A stretch of DNA of 20,660 nucleotides from JAAZPG01 sp012797375 (GCA_937868205.1 CALMMC010000066.1:1-20660), one strand, 5' to 3'. Numbered from the stretch's first letter, positions 8,254 through 16,775 are shown. The notes: generated by a model not told the origin, from the letters alone. Translations and numbers: made by a program.

Positions 8254-8461
8254 AGGCGTCCGCCGGCGCCTCCCGCCTCCCGGTCGCCCGGCTCTCGCGT
8301 TCCCGTCCGGAACCGGGCATCCGGGCGGCGAGGGAAAGACGGCGAAGCCGGGTGAAAGAAAGAAGCGGCGGAGACGGGATTCACGGCCCGCGCCCGAATC
8401 CCCGGCCTGGAGATCCCTCCGCTCGGTGGCCCCGGTGCCGGATTTATTGTAAGATGTCGGC
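8254..8461. other. Intergenic spacer upstream of recD2
   Basis: This 208-base GC-rich gap shows no convincing gene. A short AGGCG/CGCCT stem (8254-8271) without a T-tract follows the kinase stop. TAAGAT (8450-8455) could be a -10 box for recD2; the -35 region is poor (TGGCCC, 8427-8432). If used, transcription would start at or very near the recD2 ATG, and no Shine-Dalgarno is seen, so a leaderless message is possible. Confidence 0.35.
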
Positions 8462-10675
8462 ATGTCCGAGACGCTCGAGGGAACGATCGAGCATATCCTT
8501 TTCTTCAATCCCGACAACGGCTATTCGGTTCTCCGCTTCGTCTCCGACGGCGGGGAACGCCTCACGGTCGTCGGGGAATTTCCCCCGCTTTCGGCCGGGG
8601 AGCGGCTCCGGGTGGCCGGGACTTGGGAGCTGAGCCCGAAGTTCGGCCGGCAATTCAAGGCCGAAACCTTCGTCCCCTCCCTTCCGGCCGGCCGGACGGG
8701 AATCGAAAAGTTCCTGGCCTGCGGCCTGATCAAGGGCATCGGTCCGGTTTTGGCCAAGCGCATCGTCGACGCGTTTGGGGAAGAGACGCTCGCCGTCCTG
8801 GAAAAAACGCCGGAGCGGATGCGGGAGGTCGCGGGCATCGGGGAGGTGAAATACCAGGAAATCCGGAAATCCTGGACCGAGCACGAAGACATCCGCGGAC
8901 TGATCATCTTCCTCCAAGACCACGGCGTTTCGACCAATCTGGCGACGAAAATCTACCGCCACTATGGGCCGAAAGCCTATGACGTCCTCCGGACGAATCC
9001 CTACCGCCTGGCCCAGGACATTTGGGGGATCGGCTTCAAGACGTCCGACGCCATCGCCCTCAAGCTCGGCCTCGACCCGGCGTCTCCCGAAAGGATCAAG
9101 GCCTTCCTCCTTTATCTTCTCGATAAGGACAACGAGCAAGGGCACGTTTTTTCCTTCGCCGCCGGCTTGGCTCGATCCTGCCGGGAGGAGTTGGGGACGG
9201 AAGAGGAGGCGTTCGGCCGGGCGCTCGCGGATTTGATCCGGGACCGGGCGGTCGTCGTCGAGGAACTTCCCGGGGACCGGGCGGTTTACCGTCCTTATTA
9301 TTATGACGCCCAGGAGGACGTCGTCGCGGCGATCCGGAACCTGGCCGGGGCCCCGTCTTTCGCCCCGCCGTTTGACATCGACGCGGCCGCGGCCGAGATC
9401 GAGCTCTCGTTCGGAATCACGTTTTCGGTGCTTCAGCGCCGGGCCGTCCGGGAGAGCGTTCAGCGGAAGATCCTGGTCATCACCGGCGGCCCCGGGACGG
9501 GCAAGACGACGATCATCCGAGCCGTGGCCGCCCTGTTCGCCAAATGGGGGAAGACCGTCCTTTTAGCCGCCCCCACCGGCCGGGCGGCCAAGCGGCTTTC
9601 CGAGGCGACCGGCCGGGAGGCCAAGACCATCCACCGGACGCTGGAGTACAACCCGAAAACCGGCCGCTTCCGCCGCGATCCCGGCCGTCCCCTCCAGGGG
9701 GACGCGATCATCATCGACGAGTTCTCGATGGTCGACCTGTCGCTGATGCACGGCTTGATCCGGGCGATCCCGTCGTCCATGCGGCTCATCATCGTCGGCG
9801 ACAAGGATCAGCTGCCCGCCCTTGGACCGGGAACCCTCCTGCGGGACCTGATCGAGTGCGGCCGGGTGGCGGTCGTCCGCCTCGATGAGATCTTCCGCCA
9901 GGAGCGGGACAGCCTGATCGTCGTCAACGCCCACCGGATCAACCAAGGCCAGGGCATCCTCCATCCGAAAAAGGGAGATCCCGAGTCCGATTTTTATTTC
10001 ATCCGGGCCGACGAGGACGCCAAGGCCTTCGCGGCCATCATGCAGCTGTGCGGGTACCGGATTCCCCGGCGCTTTCATCTCAGCCCCCTCTCTCCCCAGA
10101 TCCAGGTGATCAGTCCGATGTACAAGGGGTTTTGCGGCGTCGACCGGCTCAACGCCGAGATGCAGGCCCGCCTCAACAAGTCCGGCGAAGTTCTCCGGCT
10201 CGGATCCCGCGAGATCCGGGCGCGGGACAAGGTCATGCAGGTCCGGAACAATTACGAAAAGGACGTGTTCAACGGCGATGTCGGAACCGTCGTCCATATC
10301 GATCCGGTCCGGTACGGCCTGGTCGTCGAGTTCGACGGGCGGCCGGTGTTTTACGACCGGGACGAGCTCAACGACCTGGCTCTGGCCTATGCCGTTTCCG
10401 TCCACAAAGCCCAGGGCAGCGAATACCAGGCCGTCGTCCTGCCGCTCCTGACCCAGCATTTCATCATGCTTCAGCGGAATCTGTTCTACACGGCCCTGAC
10501 CCGGGCCAAGAACCTGAGCGTCGTCGTCGGCTCCTACAAGGCGCTTTACATCGCCATCAAGAACGACAAGCCCGTCCAGCGCAACAGCCGGATCAAGGAG
10601 AAGCTCCTGGCCGCCCTGGAGACCTCCGGCTCCTCCGGCGGAGAGGCGTTTGACTTGACCGGGGGCCTTTTCTAA
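8462..10675 (+). CDS. recD2: RecD2-type ATP-dependent DNA helicase
   Basis: RecD2 is a 5'-to-3' superfamily 1B helicase found without RecBC, involved in replication-fork and repair processes. The 737-residue product has the long N-terminal extension of RecD2: an OB-like segment (GTIEHILFFNPDNGYSVLRF), helix-hairpin-helix repeats (LIKGIGPVLAKRI, EVAGIGEVKYQEI, DIWGIGFKTSDAI) and a winged-helix-like stretch. The motor follows: Walker A GGPGTGKTT (342-350, Lys348), Walker B IIDEFSMVD (Asp419-Glu420), GDKDQLPALGPG, DEIFRQ, and the C-terminal motifs SVHKAQGSEYQ and YTALTRAKN. Length is normal and all motor motifs look intact. No Shine-Dalgarno precedes the ATG. The stop codon overlaps the -10 box of the next operon's promoter. 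Confidence 0.95.
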   Translation: MSETLEGTIEHILFFNPDNGYSVLRFVSDGGERLTVVGEFPPLSAGERLRVAGTWELSPKFGRQFKAETFVPSLPAGRTGIEKFLACGLIKGIGPVLAKRIVDAFGEETLAVLEKTPERMREVAGIGEVKYQEIRKSWTEHEDIRGLIIFLQDHGVSTNLATKIYRHYGPKAYDVLRTNPYRLAQDIWGIGFKTSDAIALKLGLDPASPERIKAFLLYLLDKDNEQGHVFSFAAGLARSCREELGTEEEAFGRALADLIRDRAVVVEELPGDRAVYRPYYYDAQEDVVAAIRNLAGAPSFAPPFDIDAAAAEIELSFGITFSVLQRRAVRESVQRKILVITGGPGTGKTTIIRAVAALFAKWGKTVLLAAPTGRAAKRLSEATGREAKTIHRTLEYNPKTGRFRRDPGRPLQGDAIIIDEFSMVDLSLMHGLIRAIPSSMRLIIVGDKDQLPALGPGTLLRDLIECGRVAVVRLDEIFRQERDSLIVVNAHRINQGQGILHPKKGDPESDFYFIRADEDAKAFAAIMQLCGYRIPRRFHLSPLSPQIQVISPMYKGFCGVDRLNAEMQARLNKSGEVLRLGSREIRARDKVMQVRNNYEKDVFNGDVGTVVHIDPVRYGLVVEFDGRPVFYDRDELNDLALAYAVSVHKAQGSEYQAVVLPLLTQHFIMLQRNLFYTALTRAKNLSVVVGSYKALYIAIKNDKPVQRNSRIKEKLLAALETSGSSGGEAFDLTGGLF

Positions 10676-10678
10676 GAT
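10650..10678 (+). promoter_or_regulatory. Promoter of the five-gene envelope/cAMP operon
   Basis: TTGACT (10650-10655, 5/6) and TAAGAT (10673-10678) are exactly 17 bases apart. The element lies in the last codons of recD2 and spans its stop. The start near 10685 would leave a short leader carrying the AAGGAGG Shine-Dalgarno (10691-10697) before the ATG at 10703. Confidence 0.6.
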
Positions 10679-10702
10679 GAAAACAAAGGGAAGGAGGACC
10701 TC

Positions 10703-11179
10703 ATGAAACATCCTCGAAAAGCGGTCCTGGCGGCCGGCGTCCTGGCCGTCTTCTGCCTGGCCGCGGCCGCCGACGTTCTCGTCGTCAAGATCCAGTCGAC
10801 GCAGATCCGCGCCCAGGCGCAGTTTTTCGCCCCCGTCGTGGCCGGTCTCAAGGCCGGCGACGCGCTGACTCAAATCGGCGTCTCCGGTGCTTGGATCCAG
10901 GTGAGGACGGCGGCCGGGCTGAGCGGCTGGATCCATCAAAGCGCGGTCGAGGTTCCCCGTTACGCCCTGGCGGCCGCGGCCGGCGGAACCCGGACCCAGG
11001 CCACGGCCTCCGAAGCGGCCTTGGCCGGCAAGGGATTCAATAAGCAGGTCGAGGAGAATTTCCGGACCGGACACGCCGAGGCCGATTACGCCTCCGTCGA
11101 CCGGATGCTCCAGAATAAAATGTTGTGGTCCCAGTTGAAGGAATTTCTGGATCAAGGAAAGCTCGGAGGCGGCCGGTGA
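10703..11179 (+). CDS. Exported SH3-like domain protein
   Basis: The 158-residue product has a clear signal peptide (MKHPRKAVLAAGVLAVFCLA, then AAADV). Residues about 26-84 look like a bacterial SH3b domain: IQSTQIRAQAQFFAPVVAGL, then GDALTQIGVSGAWIQVRTAAG and LSGWIHQSAV. The C-terminal 70 residues are Ala-rich and charged (NKQVEENFRTGHAEADYASV) and match nothing I recognise. SH3b domains in exported proteins often bind cell wall or peptide ligands; the ligand here is unknown. The start is fixed by a perfect AAGGAGG five bases upstream of the ATG. Its stop overlaps the GTG start of the following peptidase (GTGA), so the two are probably translationally coupled. It is the first gene of the operon. 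Confidence 0.8.
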   Translation: MKHPRKAVLAAGVLAVFCLAAAADVLVVKIQSTQIRAQAQFFAPVVAGLKAGDALTQIGVSGAWIQVRTAAGLSGWIHQSAVEVPRYALAAAAGGTRTQATASEAALAGKGFNKQVEENFRTGHAEADYASVDRMLQNKMLWSQLKEFLDQGKLGGGR

Positions 11180-12090
11180 ACGCCCGGAGCCGGGCCGCGC
11201 GGGCCCTTCTTTTGGCCGTTCTCCTGGCCGCCGGGGCCGCCTGCAGCTTGATCGACCAGGGGACCGAGATCTTGGGTAAAGCCGAGGACGCCGTGGCCAA
11301 GGGCGACAAGGCGGTGAAAGCCTATGGCAAGCTCCGGTCCGCCTTCGGCGACTTCACCGAGGAAGAGGAGTATTACATCGGCCGGTCGGTCGCGGCCCTC
11401 ATTCTCGGCCGCTATCCGGCCTTGAACGATGCCGCCCTCAATCTCTATGTCAACAAGGTCGGCAACGCCGTGGCCCTGTCTTCGGAACGGCCGGAGATCT
11501 TCGCCGGCTGGCACTTCCAGGCGCTCGACACGGACGAAGTCAACGCCATGGCCGCCCCGGGCGGGATGATCTTCATCACGAAGGGGCTTCTCAAGCGCTG
11601 CCCCGACGAGGAATCGCTGGCCTTGATCCTGGCCCACGAAGTCGGACACGTCGCCGCCCGGCACGGGCTCCAGTCCATCCGGAAAGCCAATGTGACCGAG
11701 ACGTTCACGTCCATCGGCTTGGAGGCGATCAAGACCTACGGTCCGGAGCAGCTGGCCCGGGTCACGGCCGCTTTTGAAGGCGTCCTCGGCGATATCGTCG
11801 GGACGCTGGTCGAGCGCGGATACGATCGGAAGCTCGAATACGAGGCCGACGAATCGGCCGTTCTTTTCGGCTGCCGGACCGGTTACGATCCGGCGGGGCT
11901 CGCCCGTTTTCTCAAGACGATGGTCGGCGACATGTCGGCCGTCTCGGGCAAGGGCTGGTTTAAAACCCACCCGGCGCCGGAGCAGAGGATCGACCGGGTC
12001 CAGGCCGAGATCGACCGCCTGCAGCCCGTGCCGGCCCCGGCCGCCGTCCGGACGCAGCGGTTCAAGTCGGCCGTCTCCGCGGTCCGGTGA
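11176..12090 (+). CDS. M48-family zinc metallopeptidase, exported (probable lipoprotein)
   Basis: M48 peptidases of this exported type act as proteases or quality-control factors in the envelope. Starting at the GTG at 11176, which has GGAGG six bases upstream, the protein has 304 residues. The N terminus is a signal sequence (RALLLAVLLAAGAAC), with Cys23 as a plausible lipid-attachment site, although the residue at -3 is Gly rather than Leu. The zinc motif HEVGH is at 154-158, and the third ligand is Glu223 in LEYEADE. AAPGGMIFITKGLL and the late THPAPEQRI are typical of the family (BepA/YfgC-like core) without TPR repeats. An in-frame TTG at 11125 inside the previous gene is rejected because it would bury the signal peptide. 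It is coupled to the SH3 protein and 48 bases before the cyclase. Confidence 0.9.
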   Translation: MNARSRAARALLLAVLLAAGAACSLIDQGTEILGKAEDAVAKGDKAVKAYGKLRSAFGDFTEEEEYYIGRSVAALILGRYPALNDAALNLYVNKVGNAVALSSERPEIFAGWHFQALDTDEVNAMAAPGGMIFITKGLLKRCPDEESLALILAHEVGHVAARHGLQSIRKANVTETFTSIGLEAIKTYGPEQLARVTAAFEGVLGDIVGTLVERGYDRKLEYEADESAVLFGCRTGYDPAGLARFLKTMVGDMSAVSGKGWFKTHPAPEQRIDRVQAEIDRLQPVPAPAAVRTQRFKSAVSAVR

Positions 12091-12138
12091 AGGGCGGACC
12101 GGAGGGGGAGGAGGGGATTTCCGGCCGGCGGATTCGTC

Positions 12139-14247
12139 ATGTTGAAAAAACGGGGGGCGCGGGGACTGGCCGTCGGGGCGGCGGCCTTCGCTCTCATCCT
12201 GGGATTGGACGCGGCCGGGGTTTTCCGGCGCCTTGAGTGGAAAGCCTGGGACGCGCGGATGAGCGTCTTCGCCCGGCCGGCGAAAGCGTCGCCGGACATC
12301 GTCCTGATTCTCGTCGATCAGTACAGCCTCGATTTTTACCAGGAACAAGGAATCACCTGGCCCTGGCCGCGGGAGCTCTACGGGGCGATCATCCGCCATC
12401 TGGCCGCCGGCGGAGCGGCCGCCATTTTTTTCGACATCGCCATGACCGAGGGCTCCCGGTTCGGCGTCGAGGACGATCGGGCGTTCGCGGCCGCGGCGGC
12501 CGCGGCCGGCAATGTTTTCGTGCCCGTTTTTCTCAGCCTGGATGAGGGCTCGAGCGGGCCGGGAATCGATCCGGCCGCCGGGGAGCTCTTCCGGGCGAAG
12601 GCCGAGGCCGCCTCCGGCCCGAGCGGGCCGCCGGGTTCCGCGGCCGAGGTGTTTCCGTCGGTCACCCTGCCCTTGACGGAAATCCTGGGCGCGGCCCGCG
12701 GCGCGGTCAACGTCCGGGTCAATCCGGACGCCGATTCGATCTACCGCCGGATTCCCCTCTTTTTTTCTTACCGGGATGATTTCCGCGTTCCCTCGGTGCC
12801 CTGGGCCTTGGCTTCGGCCGTCCGCCCCGGTCTCGATCCCCGGACGGTGCCGGTCGACCGGGAGGGGCGGATGGTCATCCGCTTTTACGGGCCGGCCGGG
12901 ACATACCGGGCTTACCCGGCCGCGGCCGTGATCAACGCTTACGCTCAAACCCTGGAAGGGACGAACCCCCAGGTTCCCCCGGAGGAATTCGCCGGGAAAA
13001 CAGTGCTCGTGGGCTTGAGCGCCGTCGGCCTCTTCGACATCAAGGCCGGCCCGTTGTCCGGCGTCATGCCGGGCGTTGAAATCCAAGCGGCCGCGCTGGA
13101 CACGCTCCTTCACGGAAAAGGATTTCGTTTTCCTTCCCGCGGGGCGGCTTGGGCCTATTTGGCTTTCCTGGCTCTGGCCGCCGGGCTGGTCCTGTCCCTC
13201 CTCCGGAAGACGGCCGCTCAGGCAGCGGCCTCCGCCGGCTTTCTTCTCCTGCCGGCCTTCGGAGCGGCGGCGGCTTTTCAAGCCGGGATTTGGCTGGATT
13301 TCTCCGCCCCGGCCGCCGCCGTCCTTTTGAGCCTGGTCGCCTCGGCCGTTTTGAATTACGGCGTCGAGGGCCGGGAGCGGCGCTTCCTTAAGGGCGTTTT
13401 TCACCATTACTTGAGCCCGGCCGTGATCGACCGGATCCTGGAGGATCCGGGCCGCCTCCGGCTCGGCGGAGAAGAGCGCGAAATCACCTCGTTTTTTTCC
13501 GACGTGGCCGGCTTCACGTCGATTTCGGAAGCCCTGGAGCCGGCCGTCCTGGTGTCCTTCCTCAACGAATTCCTGACCGGGATGACCGATTTGATTCTCG
13601 ACGCGGGCGGAACTCTCGACAAGTACGAAGGTGACGCGATCATCGCCTTCTGGAACGCCCCGCTGGACGATCCGGATCACGCTCTCCGGGCGGCCCAAAC
13701 GGCCCTGGCCTGCCAAGCCCGCCTGGCCGCGGCGGCCCCCGAATGGGAGAAGAAATACGGCCGGCGGATCCGGATGCGGATCGGCCTCAACACCGGCCCG
13801 GCGATCGTCGGGAACATGGGGTCTTCGCGGCGGTTTGATTACACGGCGATCGGGGACACGGTCAACCTGGCCTCCCGCCTGGAAAGCGCCGGCAAACAGT
13901 ACGGCGCCGATCTTTTAGCCGGGGAGGCGACGGTGAAAAAAGCGGGGGAGGAGCTGGTCTTCCGGGAGGTGGATATCGTTCGGGTCGTCGGCAAAACGAA
14001 ACCCGTCCGGATTTACGAGTTGATCGGGGAGAAAGGGAAGATCTCCGGGGAGACGGCGCGCCGTCTTGAGCTTTACGGCCGCGCCCTCGGGCTTTTCCGG
14101 CGGCGGGCCTTCGGCGAAGCCGAAGACATCTTTTCCCGGATCGAAAACGACGCCCCGGCCGTCCTTTACCGGGATCGCTGCCGGAAGCTGCGGGCGTCGC
14201 CCCCTCCGGACGACTGGGATTTTATTTACGATCTCCAGGTCAAGTGA
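12139..14247 (+). CDS. CHASE2-domain class III adenylate cyclase
   Basis: This enzyme should make cAMP from ATP in the cytoplasm in response to an extracytoplasmic signal. The 702-residue product has an N-terminal span (about 8-27), a large external CHASE2 domain (about 30-330, with DIVLILVDQYSLDF and AAAIFFDIAM), three membrane spans (about 335-420) and a cyclase domain (about 440-620). All class III catalytic residues are visible. Metal ligands are Asp455 (FFSDVAGFT) and Asp499 (GDAIIAF), adenine-selecting residues Lys495 and Asp567 (DYTAIGD), and transition-state residues Asn576 and Arg580 (NLASRLES). Lys495/Asp567 point to ATP rather than GTP. The C-terminal 75 residues are helical and TPR-like (LYGRALGLFRRRAFGEAEDIF). 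The Shine-Dalgarno is weak (GGCGGA). Downstream genes encode an MBL hydrolase and a channel with a cNMP-binding domain. Confidence 0.92.
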   Translation: MLKKRGARGLAVGAAAFALILGLDAAGVFRRLEWKAWDARMSVFARPAKASPDIVLILVDQYSLDFYQEQGITWPWPRELYGAIIRHLAAGGAAAIFFDIAMTEGSRFGVEDDRAFAAAAAAAGNVFVPVFLSLDEGSSGPGIDPAAGELFRAKAEAASGPSGPPGSAAEVFPSVTLPLTEILGAARGAVNVRVNPDADSIYRRIPLFFSYRDDFRVPSVPWALASAVRPGLDPRTVPVDREGRMVIRFYGPAGTYRAYPAAAVINAYAQTLEGTNPQVPPEEFAGKTVLVGLSAVGLFDIKAGPLSGVMPGVEIQAAALDTLLHGKGFRFPSRGAAWAYLAFLALAAGLVLSLLRKTAAQAAASAGFLLLPAFGAAAAFQAGIWLDFSAPAAAVLLSLVASAVLNYGVEGRERRFLKGVFHHYLSPAVIDRILEDPGRLRLGGEEREITSFFSDVAGFTSISEALEPAVLVSFLNEFLTGMTDLILDAGGTLDKYEGDAIIAFWNAPLDDPDHALRAAQTALACQARLAAAAPEWEKKYGRRIRMRIGLNTGPAIVGNMGSSRRFDYTAIGDTVNLASRLESAGKQYGADLLAGEATVKKAGEELVFREVDIVRVVGKTKPVRIYELIGEKGKISGETARRLELYGRALGLFRRRAFGEAEDIFSRIENDAPAVLYRDRCRKLRASPPPDDWDFIYDLQVK

Positions 14248-14270
14248 GGCCGGGAAGAAAGAGAGGACCG

Positions 14271-15095
14271 ATGCGCATCGAATTCTTCGGAGTGCGGGGA
14301 ACGGCGCCGACGGCTCCGCGCCGGGGCTCCGTTTACGGCGGCCACACGCCCTGCGCCCTCGTTCGGACCTCCGCCGGAACGGACTTCATCGTCGACGCCG
14401 GCACCGGCCTCGTTTCCTTGGCGCAGTCTCCGGCCTTCAGCCGGAGGACATCGCTCCGTATTCTCCACATCCTTTTGACCCATTTTCATTTCGATCATGT
14501 CAGCGGACTTCCGTTCTTCCCGGAGATTTTCCGGGCGGGCGCCGACCTGCGGTTTTACTCGTCCGGCCCGGCCGCCGCCCTCCGCCGCCGCTTGGAGGAA
14601 TTCATGACCGGGCCCTATTTTCCCGTGGAATTCAAGGCCACGCCTTCCCGAAAATCCTTCGGCCGCGTCGGCCGACGCCCGGCATCCGTCGGCGGGGCGA
14701 AGGTTTCCTCCCACCCTCTCCATCATCCCCAAGGATGCGCCGCCTTCCGAATCGAGGAAAACGGCCGGTCCGTCGTCTTCGCCACCGACACGGAACACGG
14801 TCCCGGAGGCGCCGACGAAGGGTTGGCCGCCTTCGCCCGCGGGACCGACGCGCTGATCTATGACGCGACCTTCACCCCGGCCGAGTACGCGGCCGGCCGG
14901 AAAGGATGGGGCCACAGCACCTGGGCCGCCGGAGTCGAGCTGGCCCGGGCGGCCGGGGCGGCAAGGCTCGTCCTTTCGCATTTCAATCCCGATCATTCAG
15001 ACGCGAAGCTCGGCCGGCTGGAAGACGCCGCCCGCCGGAGGTTTCCCCGCTCCCTGTTCGCCCGGGAGGGCTTGATTCTTCGGTTGGAGAGATAA
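14271..15095 (+). CDS. Metallo-beta-lactamase-fold hydrolase
   Basis: The 274-residue product opens with FFGVRGTAPTAPRRGS and GGHTPCALVRT, typical of the 'FGVRGS.P' group of MBL-fold enzymes related to phosphodiesterases and RNase Z-like hydrolases. Metal ligands are visible: H71-x-H73-x-D75-H76 (THFHFDH), His152 (LHHPQGC), Asp173 (ATDTEH) and His237 (LSHFNPDH). The ATG at 14271 has GAGAGG just upstream and starts exactly where the fold begins; an in-frame GTG at 14244 overlapping the cyclase stop is possible but less likely. There is no signal peptide, so the protein is cytoplasmic. It lies 23 bases after an adenylate cyclase and 4 bases before a cNMP-binding channel, so a cyclic-nucleotide phosphodiesterase role is attractive. 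That role is inference; the substrate cannot be read from the motifs. Confidence 0.85.
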   Translation: MRIEFFGVRGTAPTAPRRGSVYGGHTPCALVRTSAGTDFIVDAGTGLVSLAQSPAFSRRTSLRILHILLTHFHFDHVSGLPFFPEIFRAGADLRFYSSGPAAALRRRLEEFMTGPYFPVEFKATPSRKSFGRVGRRPASVGGAKVSSHPLHHPQGCAAFRIEENGRSVVFATDTEHGPGGADEGLAAFARGTDALIYDATFTPAEYAAGRKGWGHSTWAAGVELARAAGAARLVLSHFNPDHSDAKLGRLEDAARRRFPRSLFAREGLILRLER

Positions 15096-15099
15096 GGCC

Positions 15100-16734
15100 A
15101 TGACCAACATCGCCTCCGTTTCCCAGACCGTCTACCAGGACCTGGCCGTCGCCTTCGGCGTCCTGGCCGCGATCGTTATCCTTTCGGCCTTGGCCCGGGC
15201 GGCCTTCAGCCGCTTCCCCGGCGCGGGGAAAAAAGGGCGGTGGATCCTGGCTTCCCGGCTGGCCTTTCCCCTGATCGCCCTGGCCGTCCTGTTGGCCGTC
15301 CGGGCGGTTCTTTCCCTGTCCCAGGCGATGGAATCCTATCTGAACGCGGCCTTCTTTTTCTTCGTTATCTTTCTTCTGGTCCGGCTTTTCGACGCGGCCA
15401 TCCTGGCCTGGTACGTCGACCGGCGGAAGGCTTATCCGCTGCCGAAGGTGCTCCGGGGTCTGATCATCGGCCTCATTCTCCTGGTCGCCCTCTTTTCCAT
15501 CCTGAAAAACATGCTCCAGATGGACATCTCCAGCCTTTTGGCCGGATCGGCGATCCTGACCGCCGTCATCGGCCTGGCCCTCCAGGGCGTCCTCAGCAAC
15601 ATCCTGTCCGGCATGTCGCTGCATTTCACCCGGGCGTTCAAGCAGGGCGATTGGATCAGCCTCGGAACGCACGAGGGCGTGGTCATGGACACGAACTGGC
15701 GGGAGACGCGGCTGCTCGACCGCCAGTCCAACGTCCTCATCCTGCCCAACAACGTCGTCGCCGGAGAAAAAATCGTCAATTATTCCGAGCCCGACCGGCG
15801 GACGGCTCTTTTCCTGAATTTGAAGGTCAGCCCCGTCGCCCCGGCCGCCGGGATTCTGGAGGCGCTGACGGAGGCGGCGGTCGAATGCCCCTTCGTCGCC
15901 GCCGAGCCCAAGCCCCTGGCGTACTTGACGAGCTTCGACGAAACGGGGATTTCCTACGCCCTTAAATTCTTCGTCGAGGAATACGGCCTCAAGCCGGTGA
16001 TCATCACCGACGTCGGCCGCCTGGCCTGGTACAAGCTGCGCCGCCGCGGATTTGAAGTCGCCGTTTCCTGGCCGGACCGGCTGGGGGACATGAAGGAGGC
16101 GATCCAGGCCGCGGGGCCGCCGCGTCCGGCGGGGGAGGGGGAAATCGAGACGCTCACCGCCCGGGAACGGGAAGCCCGGCGCACGGCCGAGATTCTCCTG
16201 GCCTCCTCCTTCCTCCGGTATCCGGACGGGGAAAAAGCCGGACAATCGATGGTTCCGGAATCCGAGCTCCGGGCGCTGGCCGGCCGAATCCGCCGCTCGA
16301 CTTTCACGAAAGGCGAAGTCCTTGCCCGCCAGGGGGACAGGGGAGCGAGCTGTTTTGTCGTGGCCCGCGGCCGGATCAGGGGAGAGATCGTCTACGAGGA
16401 GAACGGCAAGCGATTCGTTAAGGAATTCGAAACCGTCCCGGGCGGCCTGTTCGGCGAGATGACTTTGTTTTCGGGGATGCCCCGGACGGCCACCGGGATC
16501 ATCGCCGAGGAATCCGAGCTCCTGGAGATCGAAGCCCGGGACTTCCGGTCGCTGCTCGTCCGGAATCCCGAGGCGGCCGAGGCGATCGCCGATCTCGTCA
16601 GCGCCCGGAACGCCCAGAACAAGGAATTTCTTTTGAAGATCAAGGAGCTCTCAGCCCGCGACGTCGAGGAGGGCTCGGATCGCCGAACCGTTCTGGCCTA
16701 TCTCAAACGGTTCATTCACGGACTGCTGGGTTAA
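15100..16734 (+). CDS. MscS-family channel with C-terminal cyclic-nucleotide-binding domain
   Basis: The 544-residue product combines an MscS-type channel with a CAP-family domain, the architecture of bacterial cyclic-nucleotide-gated (bCNG) channels. About five membrane spans lie in residues 14-165. The pore helix and start of the beta domain read GLALQGVLSNILSGMSL, then QGDWISLGTHEGVVMDTNWR and ILPNNVV. The MscS vestibule continues to about residue 335. The cNMP domain (about 385-500) has the phosphate-binding cassette LFGEMTLFSGMPRTATG with Gly452, Glu453, Arg462 and Thr463, the residues that hold the cyclic phosphate in CAP/PKA-type domains, so ligand binding looks possible. It starts four bases after the MBL gene and is the last gene of the operon. 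Family knowledge suggests gating by cyclic nucleotide and little or no stretch response. Confidence 0.92.
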   Translation: MTNIASVSQTVYQDLAVAFGVLAAIVILSALARAAFSRFPGAGKKGRWILASRLAFPLIALAVLLAVRAVLSLSQAMESYLNAAFFFFVIFLLVRLFDAAILAWYVDRRKAYPLPKVLRGLIIGLILLVALFSILKNMLQMDISSLLAGSAILTAVIGLALQGVLSNILSGMSLHFTRAFKQGDWISLGTHEGVVMDTNWRETRLLDRQSNVLILPNNVVAGEKIVNYSEPDRRTALFLNLKVSPVAPAAGILEALTEAAVECPFVAAEPKPLAYLTSFDETGISYALKFFVEEYGLKPVIITDVGRLAWYKLRRRGFEVAVSWPDRLGDMKEAIQAAGPPRPAGEGEIETLTAREREARRTAEILLASSFLRYPDGEKAGQSMVPESELRALAGRIRRSTFTKGEVLARQGDRGASCFVVARGRIRGEIVYEENGKRFVKEFETVPGGLFGEMTLFSGMPRTATGIIAEESELLEIEARDFRSLLVRNPEAAEAIADLVSARNAQNKEFLLKIKELSARDVEEGSDRRTVLAYLKRFIHGLLG

Positions 16735-16775
16735 GAGGGATTGTCGCGGATCTTCCCGCTTCGGCGTTTGAGGGC

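Noticed and set aside
8254..8271. AGGCG/CGCCT stem after the kinase gene as a terminator
   Set aside because: Only five pairs and no T-run.
5041..8517. 1158-codon open frame antisense to the sensor kinase
   Set aside because: It is longer than the real gene but shows no family motifs and is rich in Arg, Pro, Gly and Asp as expected for the complement of GC-biased codons. The plus strand has a promoter, domains and all kinase boxes.
9563..11155. 530-codon frame antisense to recD2 and the SH3 gene
   Set aside because: Runs across two real genes, has no recognisable domains and lies opposite intact helicase motifs.
11152..13716. 854-codon open frame antisense to the M48 and cyclase genes
   Set aside because: Shadow frame with low-complexity composition. 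The sense strand carries HEVGH and complete cyclase motifs.
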